64,000 nt of DNA from Streptomyces sp. NBC_01481 (GTDB lineage Bacteria > Actinomycetota > Actinomycetes > Streptomycetales > Streptomycetaceae): contig NZ_JAPEPT010000004.1 of assembly GCF_026339995.1 (NCBI RefSeq), forward strand, positions 682,001 to 746,000, given 5' to 3'. The notes below the pieces were generated by a model. That model was not told the DNA's origin. It saw only the letters and a program-made list of their open reading frames with translations, and did not search any database. Shown piece by piece: positions 15,957-25,098 of this stretch; the first letter of the stretch is position 1, and each line of letters starts with the position of its first letter. The position numbers and the translations under genes are program-made.

Positions 15957-17044
15957 CCACGGCCGTCCTCAGCCCCGCGGGCAACCGCGACCTGCTCGCC
16001 CTGCTCGGCCGTACCCCGCTCGCCCGCATCACCGTCGATCTGCCCTGCCCGCAGCCCGGTTTCTGGGCCAAGCTGGAAGGTCTCGGCGCCGGTGGCATGA
16101 AGGCGCGAGCAGCCGTATCCATGCTTCTCGGGGCCAAGGAGCGCGGTGAACTGTGCCCCGGTGCCCCGGTGGTGGAGTCCACCTCCGGAACGCTCGGCAT
16201 CGGGCTGGCCTTCGCCGGTCAGGCCCTGGGGCATCCGATCGTGCTGGTCGGCGACACGGAGCTGGAGCCCTCGATGCGACAACTGCTGCGTGCACACGGC
16301 GCCCGGCTGGAGCTGGTCGACCGCCCGGCGGCCGAAGGCGGATGGCAGGCCGCCCGGCTGGCCCGGTTGCGGGATCTGCTGTCGACGCTGCCGGACGCCT
16401 ACTGGCCCGACCAGTACAACAACCCCGACAACATCGTCGGTTATGCCTCCCTCGCTGCCGAGCTCACCGCTCAGTTGGACCACCTGGACGTGCTGGTCTG
16501 CAGTGTCGGTACCGGCGGCCACAGCGCGGGTGTGGTCGGACCGCTGCGGCGGCACTGGCCCGGGCTCCGGCTGATCGGCGTGGACGCCACCGGCTCGACG
16601 ATCTTCGGCCAGCCCGCCAGGCCCCGCCTGATGCGCGGCCTGGGCAGCAGCATCCATCCGCGCAACGTCGCCTACGCCGCCTTCGACGAGGTCCATTGGG
16701 TCGGCCCGGTCGAGGCCGCCGGCGCCTGCCGGAAGCTGGCTGTCGGCAACTTCGTCAGCGGCGGCTGGAGCACCGGAGCCGTAGCGCTTGTGGCCGCCTG
16801 GGCCGCCCGCGTCCACCCGGGAGCCGTCGTCGCCACCGTCTTCCCCGACGGTCCCCACCGCTATCTCGGCAGCGTCTACGACGACGACTTCGCCGCCGCC
16901 CATGGGCTCGACCTGGCCACCGCTGCCAGGCGCCCCATCGAGATCCCGCATCCGCGGGCCGTGGAGGCCACCGGCTGGGCACGGTGCCGCGCCGTCACCG
17001 ACCCGCTGCACAGCCGAACCCCACGCTTGGAAGAGAGCCCGTGA
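15953..17044 (+). CDS. Cysteine-synthase-like PLP-dependent enzyme
   Basis: 363 residues, fold type II. The PLP Schiff-base lysine is Lys50 (GAGGMKARAA). The substrate loop reads ESTSGTLG, where cysteine synthases have TSGNTG, so the conserved Asn that contacts the PLP ring is replaced by Thr. A phosphate-binding glycine loop follows (SVGTGGHSAG). Known relatives make cysteine or beta-substituted alanines; SbnA makes a precursor of 2,3-diaminopropionate for staphyloferrin B. Supplying an unusual amino-acid block for the ATP-grasp enzyme is the simplest role here. Starts with GTG overlapping the previous stop. Confidence 0.85.
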   Translation: MTTAVLSPAGNRDLLALLGRTPLARITVDLPCPQPGFWAKLEGLGAGGMKARAAVSMLLGAKERGELCPGAPVVESTSGTLGIGLAFAGQALGHPIVLVGDTELEPSMRQLLRAHGARLELVDRPAAEGGWQAARLARLRDLLSTLPDAYWPDQYNNPDNIVGYASLAAELTAQLDHLDVLVCSVGTGGHSAGVVGPLRRHWPGLRLIGVDATGSTIFGQPARPRLMRGLGSSIHPRNVAYAAFDEVHWVGPVEAAGACRKLAVGNFVSGGWSTGAVALVAAWAARVHPGAVVATVFPDGPHRYLGSVYDDDFAAAHGLDLATAARRPIEIPHPRAVEATGWARCRAVTDPLHSRTPRLEESP

Positions 17045-18096
17045 AGGTCAGTCAGCGCACCGTGCGTCTCCAACTCACCGAGCCGCTGCGCATATCCCGC
17101 TCGACGATGGCGGCCCGCCACGCAGTCTGGCTGTTCATCGAATACGAAGGCCGGCTCGGCCGCGGAGAGGCCGTCACCAGCGTGTACTACGGCCTCGATG
17201 CCGACACACTCGGGCGACTGCTGCACGCGGAGTCCCAGTGGCTGGCACGCTTCGCCGAACCGGAGAGCGCCCTGGAGGCCCTGCGCACCGGAGGCCGGGA
17301 CAGCACCCCGCCCGCCGTGACCGCGGCCGTCGAGTCCGCGCTGCTCGATCTCCTGGGCAAGCGCGCAGGCATCCCCGTCCATGAACTGCTGGGTAGCTCC
17401 GCCCAGCCGTCCGCCCTGACTGCCCGCACCATCGGCATCACGTCGCCGAGACAAGCCGAAGCCCAGGCCGCCCGCCTGGTACGGGACGGTTTCTCGGTCC
17501 TCAAGATCAAGGCCGGTTCCCAGGAACCCGCCGACGACCTGGAACGCGTGCGGGCAGTGCGCGCCGCGGCTCCCCACGCCCGGCTGCTCCTGGACCCCAA
17601 CGGAGCCTGGACCGTTGCCACGACGGAGAGGCTGCTGCCCCGCCTCGCGGAGCTGGGAATTGAGGCCGTGGAGCAGCCGATCGCACCCGGCGACCCCGAG
17701 GCGCTGGCAAAACTCGCCGAACGCTCGCCGCTGCCGGTCATCGCCGACGAGGACGCGGTCGGTTACGAGGACGCTCGCCGACTTGCCGGGCGGGTGCAGG
17801 GCATCAACGTGAAGCTCGCCAAGTGCGGCGGCGTCGCCGCGGCACTGCGGATCGCCGAACTGATCGCCGGCACCGGCACCGAGCTGATGCTCGGCTGTCT
17901 GACCGCCAGCACGCTCGGCATCGCCCCCGCCGTGCATCTCGCCGATCGTGCCCGGTGGATCGACCTCGACGGGCATCTGCTGCTCGCCCACGACCCGTGG
18001 ACCGGTATCGGCGGCGCCGACGGCACCGTACGGGTAAGCCGCCACCCCGGCCTCGGCGTACGCCCGCGCGCCGAAGCGGAGAGTGAACGCGCGTGA
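17041..18096 (+). CDS. Enolase-superfamily (dipeptide epimerase-like) enzyme
   Basis: 351 residues from a GTG that overlaps the previous stop. It has the mandelate racemase/muconate lactonizing fold. Catalytic KxK is Lys155-Ile-Lys157 (VLKIKAGS). Metal ligands are Asp185 (LDPNGAW), Glu211 (AVEQPI) and Asp236 (IADED), and the opposing lysine is at NVKLAKCGG (Lys258/Lys261). This pattern is closest to L-Ala-D/L-Glu-type dipeptide epimerases. All catalytic positions are intact. In this operon it probably inverts one stereocentre of an ATP-grasp-made amide. Succinylbenzoate-synthase-like activity cannot be excluded from sequence alone. Confidence 0.87.
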   Translation: MKVSQRTVRLQLTEPLRISRSTMAARHAVWLFIEYEGRLGRGEAVTSVYYGLDADTLGRLLHAESQWLARFAEPESALEALRTGGRDSTPPAVTAAVESALLDLLGKRAGIPVHELLGSSAQPSALTARTIGITSPRQAEAQAARLVRDGFSVLKIKAGSQEPADDLERVRAVRAAAPHARLLLDPNGAWTVATTERLLPRLAELGIEAVEQPIAPGDPEALAKLAERSPLPVIADEDAVGYEDARRLAGRVQGINVKLAKCGGVAAALRIAELIAGTGTELMLGCLTASTLGIAPAVHLADRARWIDLDGHLLLAHDPWTGIGGADGTVRVSRHPGLGVRPRAEAESERA

Positions 18097-19352
18097 GGAC
18101 GTGGCACGAGATACGCGGCTTCCCCCTCGCGATACGACTCCTCCTGGTCAACCAGCTCGGCGTCAACGCCGGCTTCTACCTGCTCATCCCGTACCTCGCC
18201 GTGCATCTGAGCGAGGACCTCGGGCTGTCGGCCGCTGTCGTCGGCATCGTTCTCGGCGTACGCAACCTCAGCCAGCAGGGCCTGTTCCTCATCGGCGGAT
18301 CGGCATCGGACCGGCTGGGAGCGCGCGGGGTCATCATCGCCGGATGCGCGCTGCGCACCGTCGGCTTCGGGCTCTTCGCCCTCGGCGACGGACTGACGGT
18401 GCTGCTCGCCGCCTCCGTACTCAGCGGGCTGGCCGGGGCGCTGTTCAACCCGGCCGTACGGGCCTATCTCGCCCAGGAGGCAGGGGAGCGCAAGGCAGAG
18501 GCATTCGCCCTGTTCAACGTCTTCGCGACCACCGGCGCCCTGATAGGGCCGCTGCTCGGCAGCGCCCTGCTGATGGTCGACTTCCGCGCCTCCGCGCTCA
18601 CCGCCGCCGGGATCTTCGCGGTGCTCACGGTCGCCCAGGCCGTTGTCCTTCCGGCACGCCAGGTAACTCCGTCCGCGAACAGCGTCCTCGGGGACTGGCG
18701 AGAGGTGATCGGCAACCGCGGCTTCATGGCGTTCGCCTTTGCCATGGTCGGCATGTTCACCATGGAGAACCAGCTGTATCTGCTGCTGCCCGACGGCGCG
18801 CGCCGGGCGACCGGCTGGGACGGCGCGGCCGGCATCGTCTTCCTCGTCGGCACTCTCACCAACCTCTTGCTGCAACTGCGCATCACGCGGGCGCTGAAGA
18901 GCCGTGGCACCCGGACGAGATGGATCGGCGCGGGGCTCATGCTGATGGGACTGGCCTTCATACCGCCGATGACGGTGGCGGGGGCCGGGACACCGCGCGG
19001 CGGTGTCGGCGACGCGGCGCTCGGCGCGCTGCCTGTCCTGGCCGGGGCGCTGCTGCTCTACCTGGGCGTCATGATCGCCCAGCCCTTCGTGATGGAGCTG
19101 ATCCCCCGCTTCGGCCGGCCGGAGCTCACCGGCACGTACTTCGGGCTGTTCTACGTGGTCTCGGGCATCGCCGCGGCCGTCGGCAACACGGTTGTCGGCT
19201 GGGCCATGGATGCCGGTGAGCGCGCGGGGGCGCAGTGGCTGCCCTGGGCATGCTGCCTGGCCTTCGGACTCGCCTCCGCCGCCGGCGTCGCCTGGCTGCA
19301 TCACCGGCGAGTGCTTCCCGTCCACATGGCGCCCGTACCGGTGCCGGCATGA
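18093..19352 (+). CDS. MFS transporter, putative product exporter
   Basis: 419 residues with about twelve hydrophobic segments. The loop 2-3 signature is present (GGSASDRLGARGVIIAG), and an Arg in TM4 lies in NPAVRAYLAQEA. It resembles drug and siderophore exporters of the major facilitator superfamily. GTG start overlaps the epimerase stop by 4 bp. Positioned after the biosynthetic genes and before the importer genes, it is the natural candidate to secrete the pathway product across the cytoplasmic membrane. Confidence 0.88.
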   Translation: MRTWHEIRGFPLAIRLLLVNQLGVNAGFYLLIPYLAVHLSEDLGLSAAVVGIVLGVRNLSQQGLFLIGGSASDRLGARGVIIAGCALRTVGFGLFALGDGLTVLLAASVLSGLAGALFNPAVRAYLAQEAGERKAEAFALFNVFATTGALIGPLLGSALLMVDFRASALTAAGIFAVLTVAQAVVLPARQVTPSANSVLGDWREVIGNRGFMAFAFAMVGMFTMENQLYLLLPDGARRATGWDGAAGIVFLVGTLTNLLLQLRITRALKSRGTRTRWIGAGLMLMGLAFIPPMTVAGAGTPRGGVGDAALGALPVLAGALLLYLGVMIAQPFVMELIPRFGRPELTGTYFGLFYVVSGIAAAVGNTVVGWAMDAGERAGAQWLPWACCLAFGLASAAGVAWLHHRRVLPVHMAPVPVPA

Positions 19353-19362
19353 GGAGACACGC

Positions 19363-20154
19363 ATGAGCAGCGCGAACCTACTGACCGACAACCCGGTCCT
19401 GTACGAATCCCGTTTCCCCGACGAGGCGCGTCTGGCGGGCCGCTGGGTCGAGGACTGTCTGCGGCGGTACGGGGCCGGTCCGCGGGTCCTGGACATCGGC
19501 TGCGGCACAGGCCGTGACGTGGCGTATCTGCACGCGGCCGGTCGCAGAGTCGTCGGCGCGGATCTGTCCGAGGCGATGCTGGAGCACGCCCGCGCGCACC
19601 ACCCCGGTCCGGAGTACCTGCAGGCAGACCTGCGCGGATTCGACCTCGCAGCACGGCCCTTCGACGCTGTGGTGTGCCTGGACAGTGCGTTGCTGTACTG
19701 CCACACCAACGACGAACTCGACGGCTTCTTGACCTCCTGCCGCCGTTCTCTGGCACCCGGAGGACTGCTCGTCGCGGAGATGCGAAACGGGGCCTTCTTC
19801 CTGGGCCGTACCGAACTCCTCGACACCGCGTCCGTCAACGAATTGAGCCGGCAGGGCATCACCTACCGGTCCACCACCACCCTGCGCGTCGACCGGACCG
19901 CCCAACTGCTGCGCCGCACCCGTGTATGGACCGCCGACGACGGATCGCCGCCCGTCGAGCAGCGCTCCGCGTGGCGGCTGCTCTTCCCTCAGGAGCTGCG
20001 CCATCTCCTCGCCGTGCACGGCTTCGAGGTGCTCGCCCTGTACGACGGGCCCGGTCCTCGTACGGAGCCGCCATGGCGTGAAGGCGACCTGCCGGCCGCC
20101 ACGGCCGATGGCGACCGGCTCCATCTCGTCGCCCGCCTCACGCGCGCCCACTGA
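19363..20154 (+). CDS. Class I SAM-dependent methyltransferase
   Basis: 263 residues from ATG 19363 with GAGGAG upstream, 10 bp after the MFS stop. Motif I is VLDIGCGTGRDVAYL near residues 45-60, followed by acidic motif II (VGADLSEAML) and motif IV region DAVVCLDSALLYC. The substrate is unknown. In this operon it would methylate an N, O or S of the small product, possibly to tune metal affinity or solubility. It is the last enzyme gene before the import genes. Confidence 0.85.
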   Translation: MSSANLLTDNPVLYESRFPDEARLAGRWVEDCLRRYGAGPRVLDIGCGTGRDVAYLHAAGRRVVGADLSEAMLEHARAHHPGPEYLQADLRGFDLAARPFDAVVCLDSALLYCHTNDELDGFLTSCRRSLAPGGLLVAEMRNGAFFLGRTELLDTASVNELSRQGITYRSTTTLRVDRTAQLLRRTRVWTADDGSPPVEQRSAWRLLFPQELRHLLAVHGFEVLALYDGPGPRTEPPWREGDLPAATADGDRLHLVARLTRAH

Positions 20155-20212
20155 ACCCCACACGCCGTCGCCCCCCGCGCCCGATATCCGCTCGCACAGC
20201 AAGGACACCCAC

Positions 20213-21805
20213 ATGAACGACGTCCCCGTCAACGACTCCCGGTTCCCCGGCCTGCGCCGTCGGGGCTTCCTCGCCGCAGCCTCAGGCGCGGCCGGACTCG
20301 GCGCGCTCGCCCTCGCCGGCTGCGCCGGCTCCGGAACCGCCGCCGACCCCGCCAAGGGCGATGGCAAGCCCAAGCGCGGCGGACGGCTGCGCGCCGCCTT
20401 CGCAGGCGGTGGTGCGAGCGAGACCCTCGACCCGCACCTGGCCAATCTCTTCGCCGATGCCGCCCGTGCCAAGGCCCTCTTCGACAAGCTCGCCGACTAC
20501 GGACCGGACCTCTCCGCGCAGCCCCGGCTCGCCTCTGCCTGGGAGCCGAATGCCGGCCTGGACCGCTGGAAGGTCACCCTGCGCAAGGCGGCCTTCCACG
20601 ACGGCAAGCCGGTGACCGCCCAGGATGCCCTCTACAGCTACCGCCGCATCGCCGACCCGGCAAAGGCGTTCCGGGCCAAGGCCTCGCTGGAGCCCATCGA
20701 CCTGAAGGCCAGCCGCGCTCTGGACGAGCGCACCATCGAGTTCGTCCTCAAGCGCCCGACCGCCGAATTCCCCAACGTCCTTGCCGCGTTCGGCGCCTAC
20801 ATCGTCCCCGACGGGCTCAAGGACTTCGACAAGAAGCCGGTCGGCAGCGGCCCGTTCCGCTTTGTGTCCTTCGCGCCCGGCAAGTCCGCCGTCTTCAAGC
20901 GCAACGACGCGTACTGGGACGGTGCCCCCTACCTCGACGAGCTGGAGTTCGTCGTCGCCAACGAGGAATCGGCGCGCGCCAACGCCCTGCTGGGCGGGCA
21001 GGTCGAGTACGCCCACGAACTGGGCCCCGCCACGGCCCGCGCCCACGAGAACAAGGGGCAGATCCAGATCGTCCGGCTCCGCAACAGCGCCATGCAGGGC
21101 TTCGTCATGAAGACCGACCGGCCGCCGTTCGACGACAAGCGAGTCCGCGAGGCGTTCTTCCTGATCGCCGACCGCAAGGAGCTGGTCGACGGCGCCCTGT
21201 CCGGCGCCGGCGAGATCGGCAACGACCTGTTCGGCAAGGGCTACGAGTACTACGCCGGCGGCCTGCCGCAGCGCGAACAGGACCTCGACCGGGCCCGCAA
21301 GCTGCTGAAGGACGCCGGAGCCGAGAAGCTCAAGGTCACCCTCGACACCTCACCCGTCGCCTCTGGCTTCACTGAGGCCGCGGCGATCTTCCGTGACCAG
21401 GCCGCCAAGGCCGGAGTGAGAATCGAGATCAGGACCGGCAGCAAGGACAGCTACTGGAAGGACATCCTCGACTCCGGGACCCTGGCCTCCTACCGCTCTG
21501 GCGCCATGCCCATTGAGTCCCACATCTCCCAGCGCTTGCTCACAGGTTCGACCACCAACGCAACCCACTGGAAGCACAAGGACTTCGACGCCCTGTACCA
21601 GCAGGCACAGTCCACCAAGGACAAGAAGGACCGCGCCGCCGTCTACGAGCGCATGCAGCGCCGGCTGCACGCCGAGGGCGGATTCCTGATCTGGGGCTTC
21701 GCCGACTGGATCCTCGGCACCGCCCGCAGTGTCCGGGGCGTCGAGCAGAAGGCACCCGCCAACTCCCTCGACTGGGCGCGCTTCGACAAGGTCTGGCTGG
21801 CGTGA
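20213..21805 (+). CDS. Tat-type lipoprotein, nickel/peptide ABC substrate-binding protein
   Basis: 530 residues from ATG 20213 (AAGGAC upstream). The N-terminus combines a twin-arginine motif (LRRRGFLAAAS) with a lipobox ending at Cys37 (LALAGC), so it is a membrane-anchored extracellular protein. The rest is SBP family 5 (DppA/OppA/NikA-like): GETLDPHL-type start, KPVTAQDALYSYRRI and the PVGSGPFRF block. NikA-type proteins bind nickel through small chelators, and relatives import opine metallophore complexes. It is therefore the probable receptor for the metal-loaded product. Confidence 0.9.
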   Translation: MNDVPVNDSRFPGLRRRGFLAAASGAAGLGALALAGCAGSGTAADPAKGDGKPKRGGRLRAAFAGGGASETLDPHLANLFADAARAKALFDKLADYGPDLSAQPRLASAWEPNAGLDRWKVTLRKAAFHDGKPVTAQDALYSYRRIADPAKAFRAKASLEPIDLKASRALDERTIEFVLKRPTAEFPNVLAAFGAYIVPDGLKDFDKKPVGSGPFRFVSFAPGKSAVFKRNDAYWDGAPYLDELEFVVANEESARANALLGGQVEYAHELGPATARAHENKGQIQIVRLRNSAMQGFVMKTDRPPFDDKRVREAFFLIADRKELVDGALSGAGEIGNDLFGKGYEYYAGGLPQREQDLDRARKLLKDAGAEKLKVTLDTSPVASGFTEAAAIFRDQAAKAGVRIEIRTGSKDSYWKDILDSGTLASYRSGAMPIESHISQRLLTGSTTNATHWKHKDFDALYQQAQSTKDKKDRAAVYERMQRRLHAEGGFLIWGFADWILGTARSVRGVEQKAPANSLDWARFDKVWLA

Positions 21806-22755
21806 TCGGACTACGGTCCTGGGTCGCCCGGCGGCTGCTGCTCGGCGTGGCGCAGACGGCAGCCGTCGTGCTGCTCGTCTTCGCTCTCACCGAGGCGCTG
21901 CCTGGCGACGCCGCCGTGGCGCTCGCCGGCGACCAGCCCGACCCGGAGCGGATCGCGGCCATCCGCGAGGCGCTGCACCTGGACCGGCCGGCGTACGAAC
22001 GCCTGGCGGACTGGGCGGCCGGGCTGCTGCACGGCGACTTCGGCACATCCCTGGCCTCGGGGCGGCCCGTCAGCTCGTACATCGCGAACGGCTTCGGGCC
22101 GACCCTGCTGCTCGCCGTGCCCACCATGGTGCTGCTGGTGCCGGCCGGGGTCGGCCTCGGAGTGCTGGCCGCCCGCCACGAGGGGCGGCTCGCGGACCGG
22201 CTCGTCAGTTCGGTGACGCTGGGGGTGTACGCGGTCCCGGAGTTCGCCTTCGGCGTGCTGCTGATCACCGTGTTCGCCCTGCGTCTCGGCTGGCTGCCCC
22301 CGACAGCCGTCGGCTACGGCACCGATCTGCTCGCCCACCCCGCGGCGCTGGTCCTCCCTGTCCTCGTCCTGCTGTCGCGGCCGGTGTGCTCACTGGCGCG
22401 CCTGGTACGGGCAGGCATGATCGAAGCACTTGCCTCGCCGTATGTCGCCCAGGCCAGCCGCTACGGAATCTCCGGCGCCCGCATCCGTTACGCGCATGCA
22501 CTGCCCAACGCCATCGCGCCTGCCGCCCAGCAACTCGCCCGGACGATCGACTGGTTGCTGTGCGGGGTGATCGTCGTGGAGGCGCTGTTTGCGATCCCCG
22601 GGCTGGGAACGGTGCTGATGAATGCTGTCGCGGAAAGGGACGTTCCCGTGGTGCAGGGCCTCGCGGTCGTCTTCGGACTGACCGCCGTCGTCCTCAATCT
22701 GGGCGCCGACCTGGTCGTCCACCGTTTCTCGCCCCGGGCGGGGGTGGCGGCATGA
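21802..22755 (+). CDS. ABC transporter permease (DppB/NikB type)
   Basis: 317 residues, GTG start overlapping the binding-protein stop. Six or so membrane segments. N-terminal conserved start (VARRLLLGVAQTAAVVLLVFALTEALPGD). EAA-type coupling loop near IEALASPYVAQASRYGISGARIRYAHALPN and a family-typical C-terminus (VVEALFAIPGLG). It forms one half of the transmembrane channel with the next gene. Confidence 0.92.
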   Translation: MIGLRSWVARRLLLGVAQTAAVVLLVFALTEALPGDAAVALAGDQPDPERIAAIREALHLDRPAYERLADWAAGLLHGDFGTSLASGRPVSSYIANGFGPTLLLAVPTMVLLVPAGVGLGVLAARHEGRLADRLVSSVTLGVYAVPEFAFGVLLITVFALRLGWLPPTAVGYGTDLLAHPAALVLPVLVLLSRPVCSLARLVRAGMIEALASPYVAQASRYGISGARIRYAHALPNAIAPAAQQLARTIDWLLCGVIVVEALFAIPGLGTVLMNAVAERDVPVVQGLAVVFGLTAVVLNLGADLVVHRFSPRAGVAA

Positions 22756-23558
22756 GAACGCTCGGGGGCATCCGGCCGGGACGCTTCACGCTCGGCCTGG
22801 TGATCGTTGCCGTACCGCTCGCACTGGCGCTGCTCGGGCCGCTGTTCGCGGGCGAGCCCGGGCCACGAGCGCCCTCCTTCACGCCCGGCGGCGGACATTG
22901 GCTCGGCACCGACTTCGTCGGCCGGGATGTATGGCAGCAGGTGCTGCTTGGTGGGCGGTCCGTGGTCCTCGTCGCTCTGGCCGCGACGGCTCTGGCCTAC
23001 CTGGTGGCCCTGCCCCTCGGACTCATCAGCGCGCTCACCCACCGGACATGGCTCGAAGAGCTGCTGATGCGGCCCGTGGACGTGCTGCTCGCCGTGCCGT
23101 CGCTGCTGTTGATCCTGCTGGTGGCCGCCGTCTTCTCGCCGGGTGCGGTGGGCCTCTCCATGCTGGTGGCCCTGGTCAACTTCCCGGACGCCGCACGGAT
23201 CGTCCGCGCGGCCGCGGCCGAGGCGGCCTCACGCCCGGCCGTCGAGGCGCTGCGTATGCAGGGAGAGACGTGGTGGCGCATGGCCGTCGGCTATGTCGGC
23301 AGGTCGATCGCACGCACACTCGCCGCCGACGCGGGCGTACGGCTTACAGGGGTGCTCTACCTGGTGGCCACGGCGGCGTTCCTCGGCGTCGGCGTCGAGC
23401 CGGACGCCGCCGACTGGGCGGTGATGGTGGACCGCAACCGTACGGGGCTTTTCGTCCAACCCTGGGCCGTGGTGGTGCCTGCCCTGCTGATCGTCGCCCT
23501 GACCATGGGGAGCAACCTGCTCTTCGACGCCGTACTGCAACGGAGGAGGCGGACGTGA
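22752..23558 (+). CDS. ABC transporter permease (DppC/NikC type)
   Basis: 268 residues, ATG overlapping the previous stop. It shows the DppC signature HWLGTDFVGRDVWQQVLLGGR and the EAA loop around AVEALRMQGETWWRMAVGYV. Second membrane subunit of the importer. Confidence 0.92.
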   Translation: MRTLGGIRPGRFTLGLVIVAVPLALALLGPLFAGEPGPRAPSFTPGGGHWLGTDFVGRDVWQQVLLGGRSVVLVALAATALAYLVALPLGLISALTHRTWLEELLMRPVDVLLAVPSLLLILLVAAVFSPGAVGLSMLVALVNFPDAARIVRAAAAEAASRPAVEALRMQGETWWRMAVGYVGRSIARTLAADAGVRLTGVLYLVATAAFLGVGVEPDAADWAVMVDRNRTGLFVQPWAVVVPALLIVALTMGSNLLFDAVLQRRRRT

Positions 23559-25093
23559 GCGCCGTCGCTGAGATCAAGGACTTACGCGTCGAGATCGACG
23601 GCCGGCCGATCGTCGACGGGGTCAGCTTTCAGGTCCGGCCCGGGAAAATCACGGCACTCGTCGGCGCGTCCGGCAGCGGCAAGACGACCACGGGCCTCGC
23701 GCTGCTCGGCGAGTACCCGGCGGGTGCCCGCGTGACCGGCGACGTACGCGTACCCAATGGCCTCGTCGGATACGTACCGCAGCACCCCGGCGCCGTCCTC
23801 AACCCGGTACGCCGGGTCGGCGCACTGCTGCGGGACATCGCCCGCGGCCAGGTGCGGAGCCTGCCCAGGCCCGAGCGCCGGGCTGGCGCCCGGACGCGTG
23901 TCCTGCACGCCCTCTCCGCCGCACAGCTCCCGGAGGGCGAGTCCCTGCTTCGGCGCTATCCGCACCAGCTCTCGGGTGGCCAGCAGCAGCGCGCCGTCCT
24001 GGCACAGGCACTGCTGCTCGGCGCCAGGGTGGTGGTCGCGGACGAGCCGACCACGGGGCAGGACGTGCTGACGAAGCGGCGCATCGTCGACCAGCTGGCT
24101 GCGGTCGCCCGGCAGGGCATCGCCGTGGTCCTGCTGAGCCACGACCTGGATGTCGTCCGGGCCTTGGCCGACGAGGTTCTGGTCATGCGCGGCGGCCGAG
24201 TGGTGGAGGCGGCTCCCGCGGAGCAACTGTGGCTAGCCCCGCGACATCCCTGGACCGCCGAACTCCAGGCAGCGGATGGGAAGCCGGGTGACAGCCCGCC
24301 GACGAGTGAAGGACACACGGCACTCCAGGTACGTGGCCTCACCGCCCGGCACCGCGACGGCGCCGGCATCAAGGAAGTCGTGTGCATCCCCGAACTCACC
24401 CTCCGCGCCGGCGAGTGCCTGGCCGTCGTCGGCCGCTCCGGCAGCGGCAAGACCACGCTCGCCCGCTGCCTGGCCGGACTCCACCGGGACTACGCAGGCG
24501 ATGTGCTGATCGACGGCATACCCCTCCCGCACAGCCTGCGCGCCCGGACCCGTGAACAACTGGCCGCGGTCCAGTACGTCTTCCAGGACGCCAACGCCGC
24601 CTTCGACGAACACCGACCGGTCCTGGACCAGGTGGCACGCACGGCGGTGCGGCTGCGAGGAACGCACCCGCAAGAGGCCCTTGCCGAGGCCCTGAAAACC
24701 CTGTCCGGCCTCGGCCTCACGGAGGAGCTGGTGCGGCGCAGGCCCAGCCGGCTGTCCGGCGGTGAACTCCAACGGACCGCCCTCGCCCGGGCTCTGCTCG
24801 CCCGGCCGAGGGTGCTGATCTGCGACGAGATCACCTCCGGCCTCGACCCGGTTACCCGACGCGGCCTCCTGGACACGCTCGCCGTCCTGCTGCGTGACCG
24901 ACCCGAACTGGCCCTGGTCCTGATCACCCACGACCTCCACACCGCAGCGACCGCCGCCCGGATCGGCGTACTGGACGCGGGTGAGCTCATCGAGCAGGGA
25001 CCGGCACAGCAGGTGCTCACCGCGCCGCGGCACGATTTCACCGCTTCACTCGTGGCAGGCTCGGCCCGCCTGGCAGCGGATCCGCGTCCCTGA
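23555..25093 (+). CDS. Fused double ATP-binding subunit of the peptide/nickel-type ABC importer
   Basis: 512 residues, GTG overlapping the previous stop. Two complete nucleotide-binding domains are fused. The first has Walker A GASGSGKTT, signature LSGGQQQR and Walker B VVADEPTTG. The second has GRSGSGKTT, LSGGELQR and LICDEITSGLDP. It thus does the work of DppD plus DppF (or NikD plus NikE). It completes an importer with its own receptor and both permeases, and it ends 5 bp from a convergent gene. Confidence 0.92.
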   Translation: MSAVAEIKDLRVEIDGRPIVDGVSFQVRPGKITALVGASGSGKTTTGLALLGEYPAGARVTGDVRVPNGLVGYVPQHPGAVLNPVRRVGALLRDIARGQVRSLPRPERRAGARTRVLHALSAAQLPEGESLLRRYPHQLSGGQQQRAVLAQALLLGARVVVADEPTTGQDVLTKRRIVDQLAAVARQGIAVVLLSHDLDVVRALADEVLVMRGGRVVEAAPAEQLWLAPRHPWTAELQAADGKPGDSPPTSEGHTALQVRGLTARHRDGAGIKEVVCIPELTLRAGECLAVVGRSGSGKTTLARCLAGLHRDYAGDVLIDGIPLPHSLRARTREQLAAVQYVFQDANAAFDEHRPVLDQVARTAVRLRGTHPQEALAEALKTLSGLGLTEELVRRRPSRLSGGELQRTALARALLARPRVLICDEITSGLDPVTRRGLLDTLAVLLRDRPELALVLITHDLHTAATAARIGVLDAGELIEQGPAQQVLTAPRHDFTASLVAGSARLAADPRP

Positions 25094-25098
25094 CTACT

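Noticed and set aside
16153..17040. Upstream extension of the epimerase frame
   Set aside because: It is an out-of-frame shadow of the PLP enzyme; GTG 17041 overlaps the previous stop exactly as at the other operon junctions.
17763..19862. A 699-codon minus-strand frame opposite the epimerase and MFS genes
   Set aside because: It crosses two well-supported genes and contains no family feature.
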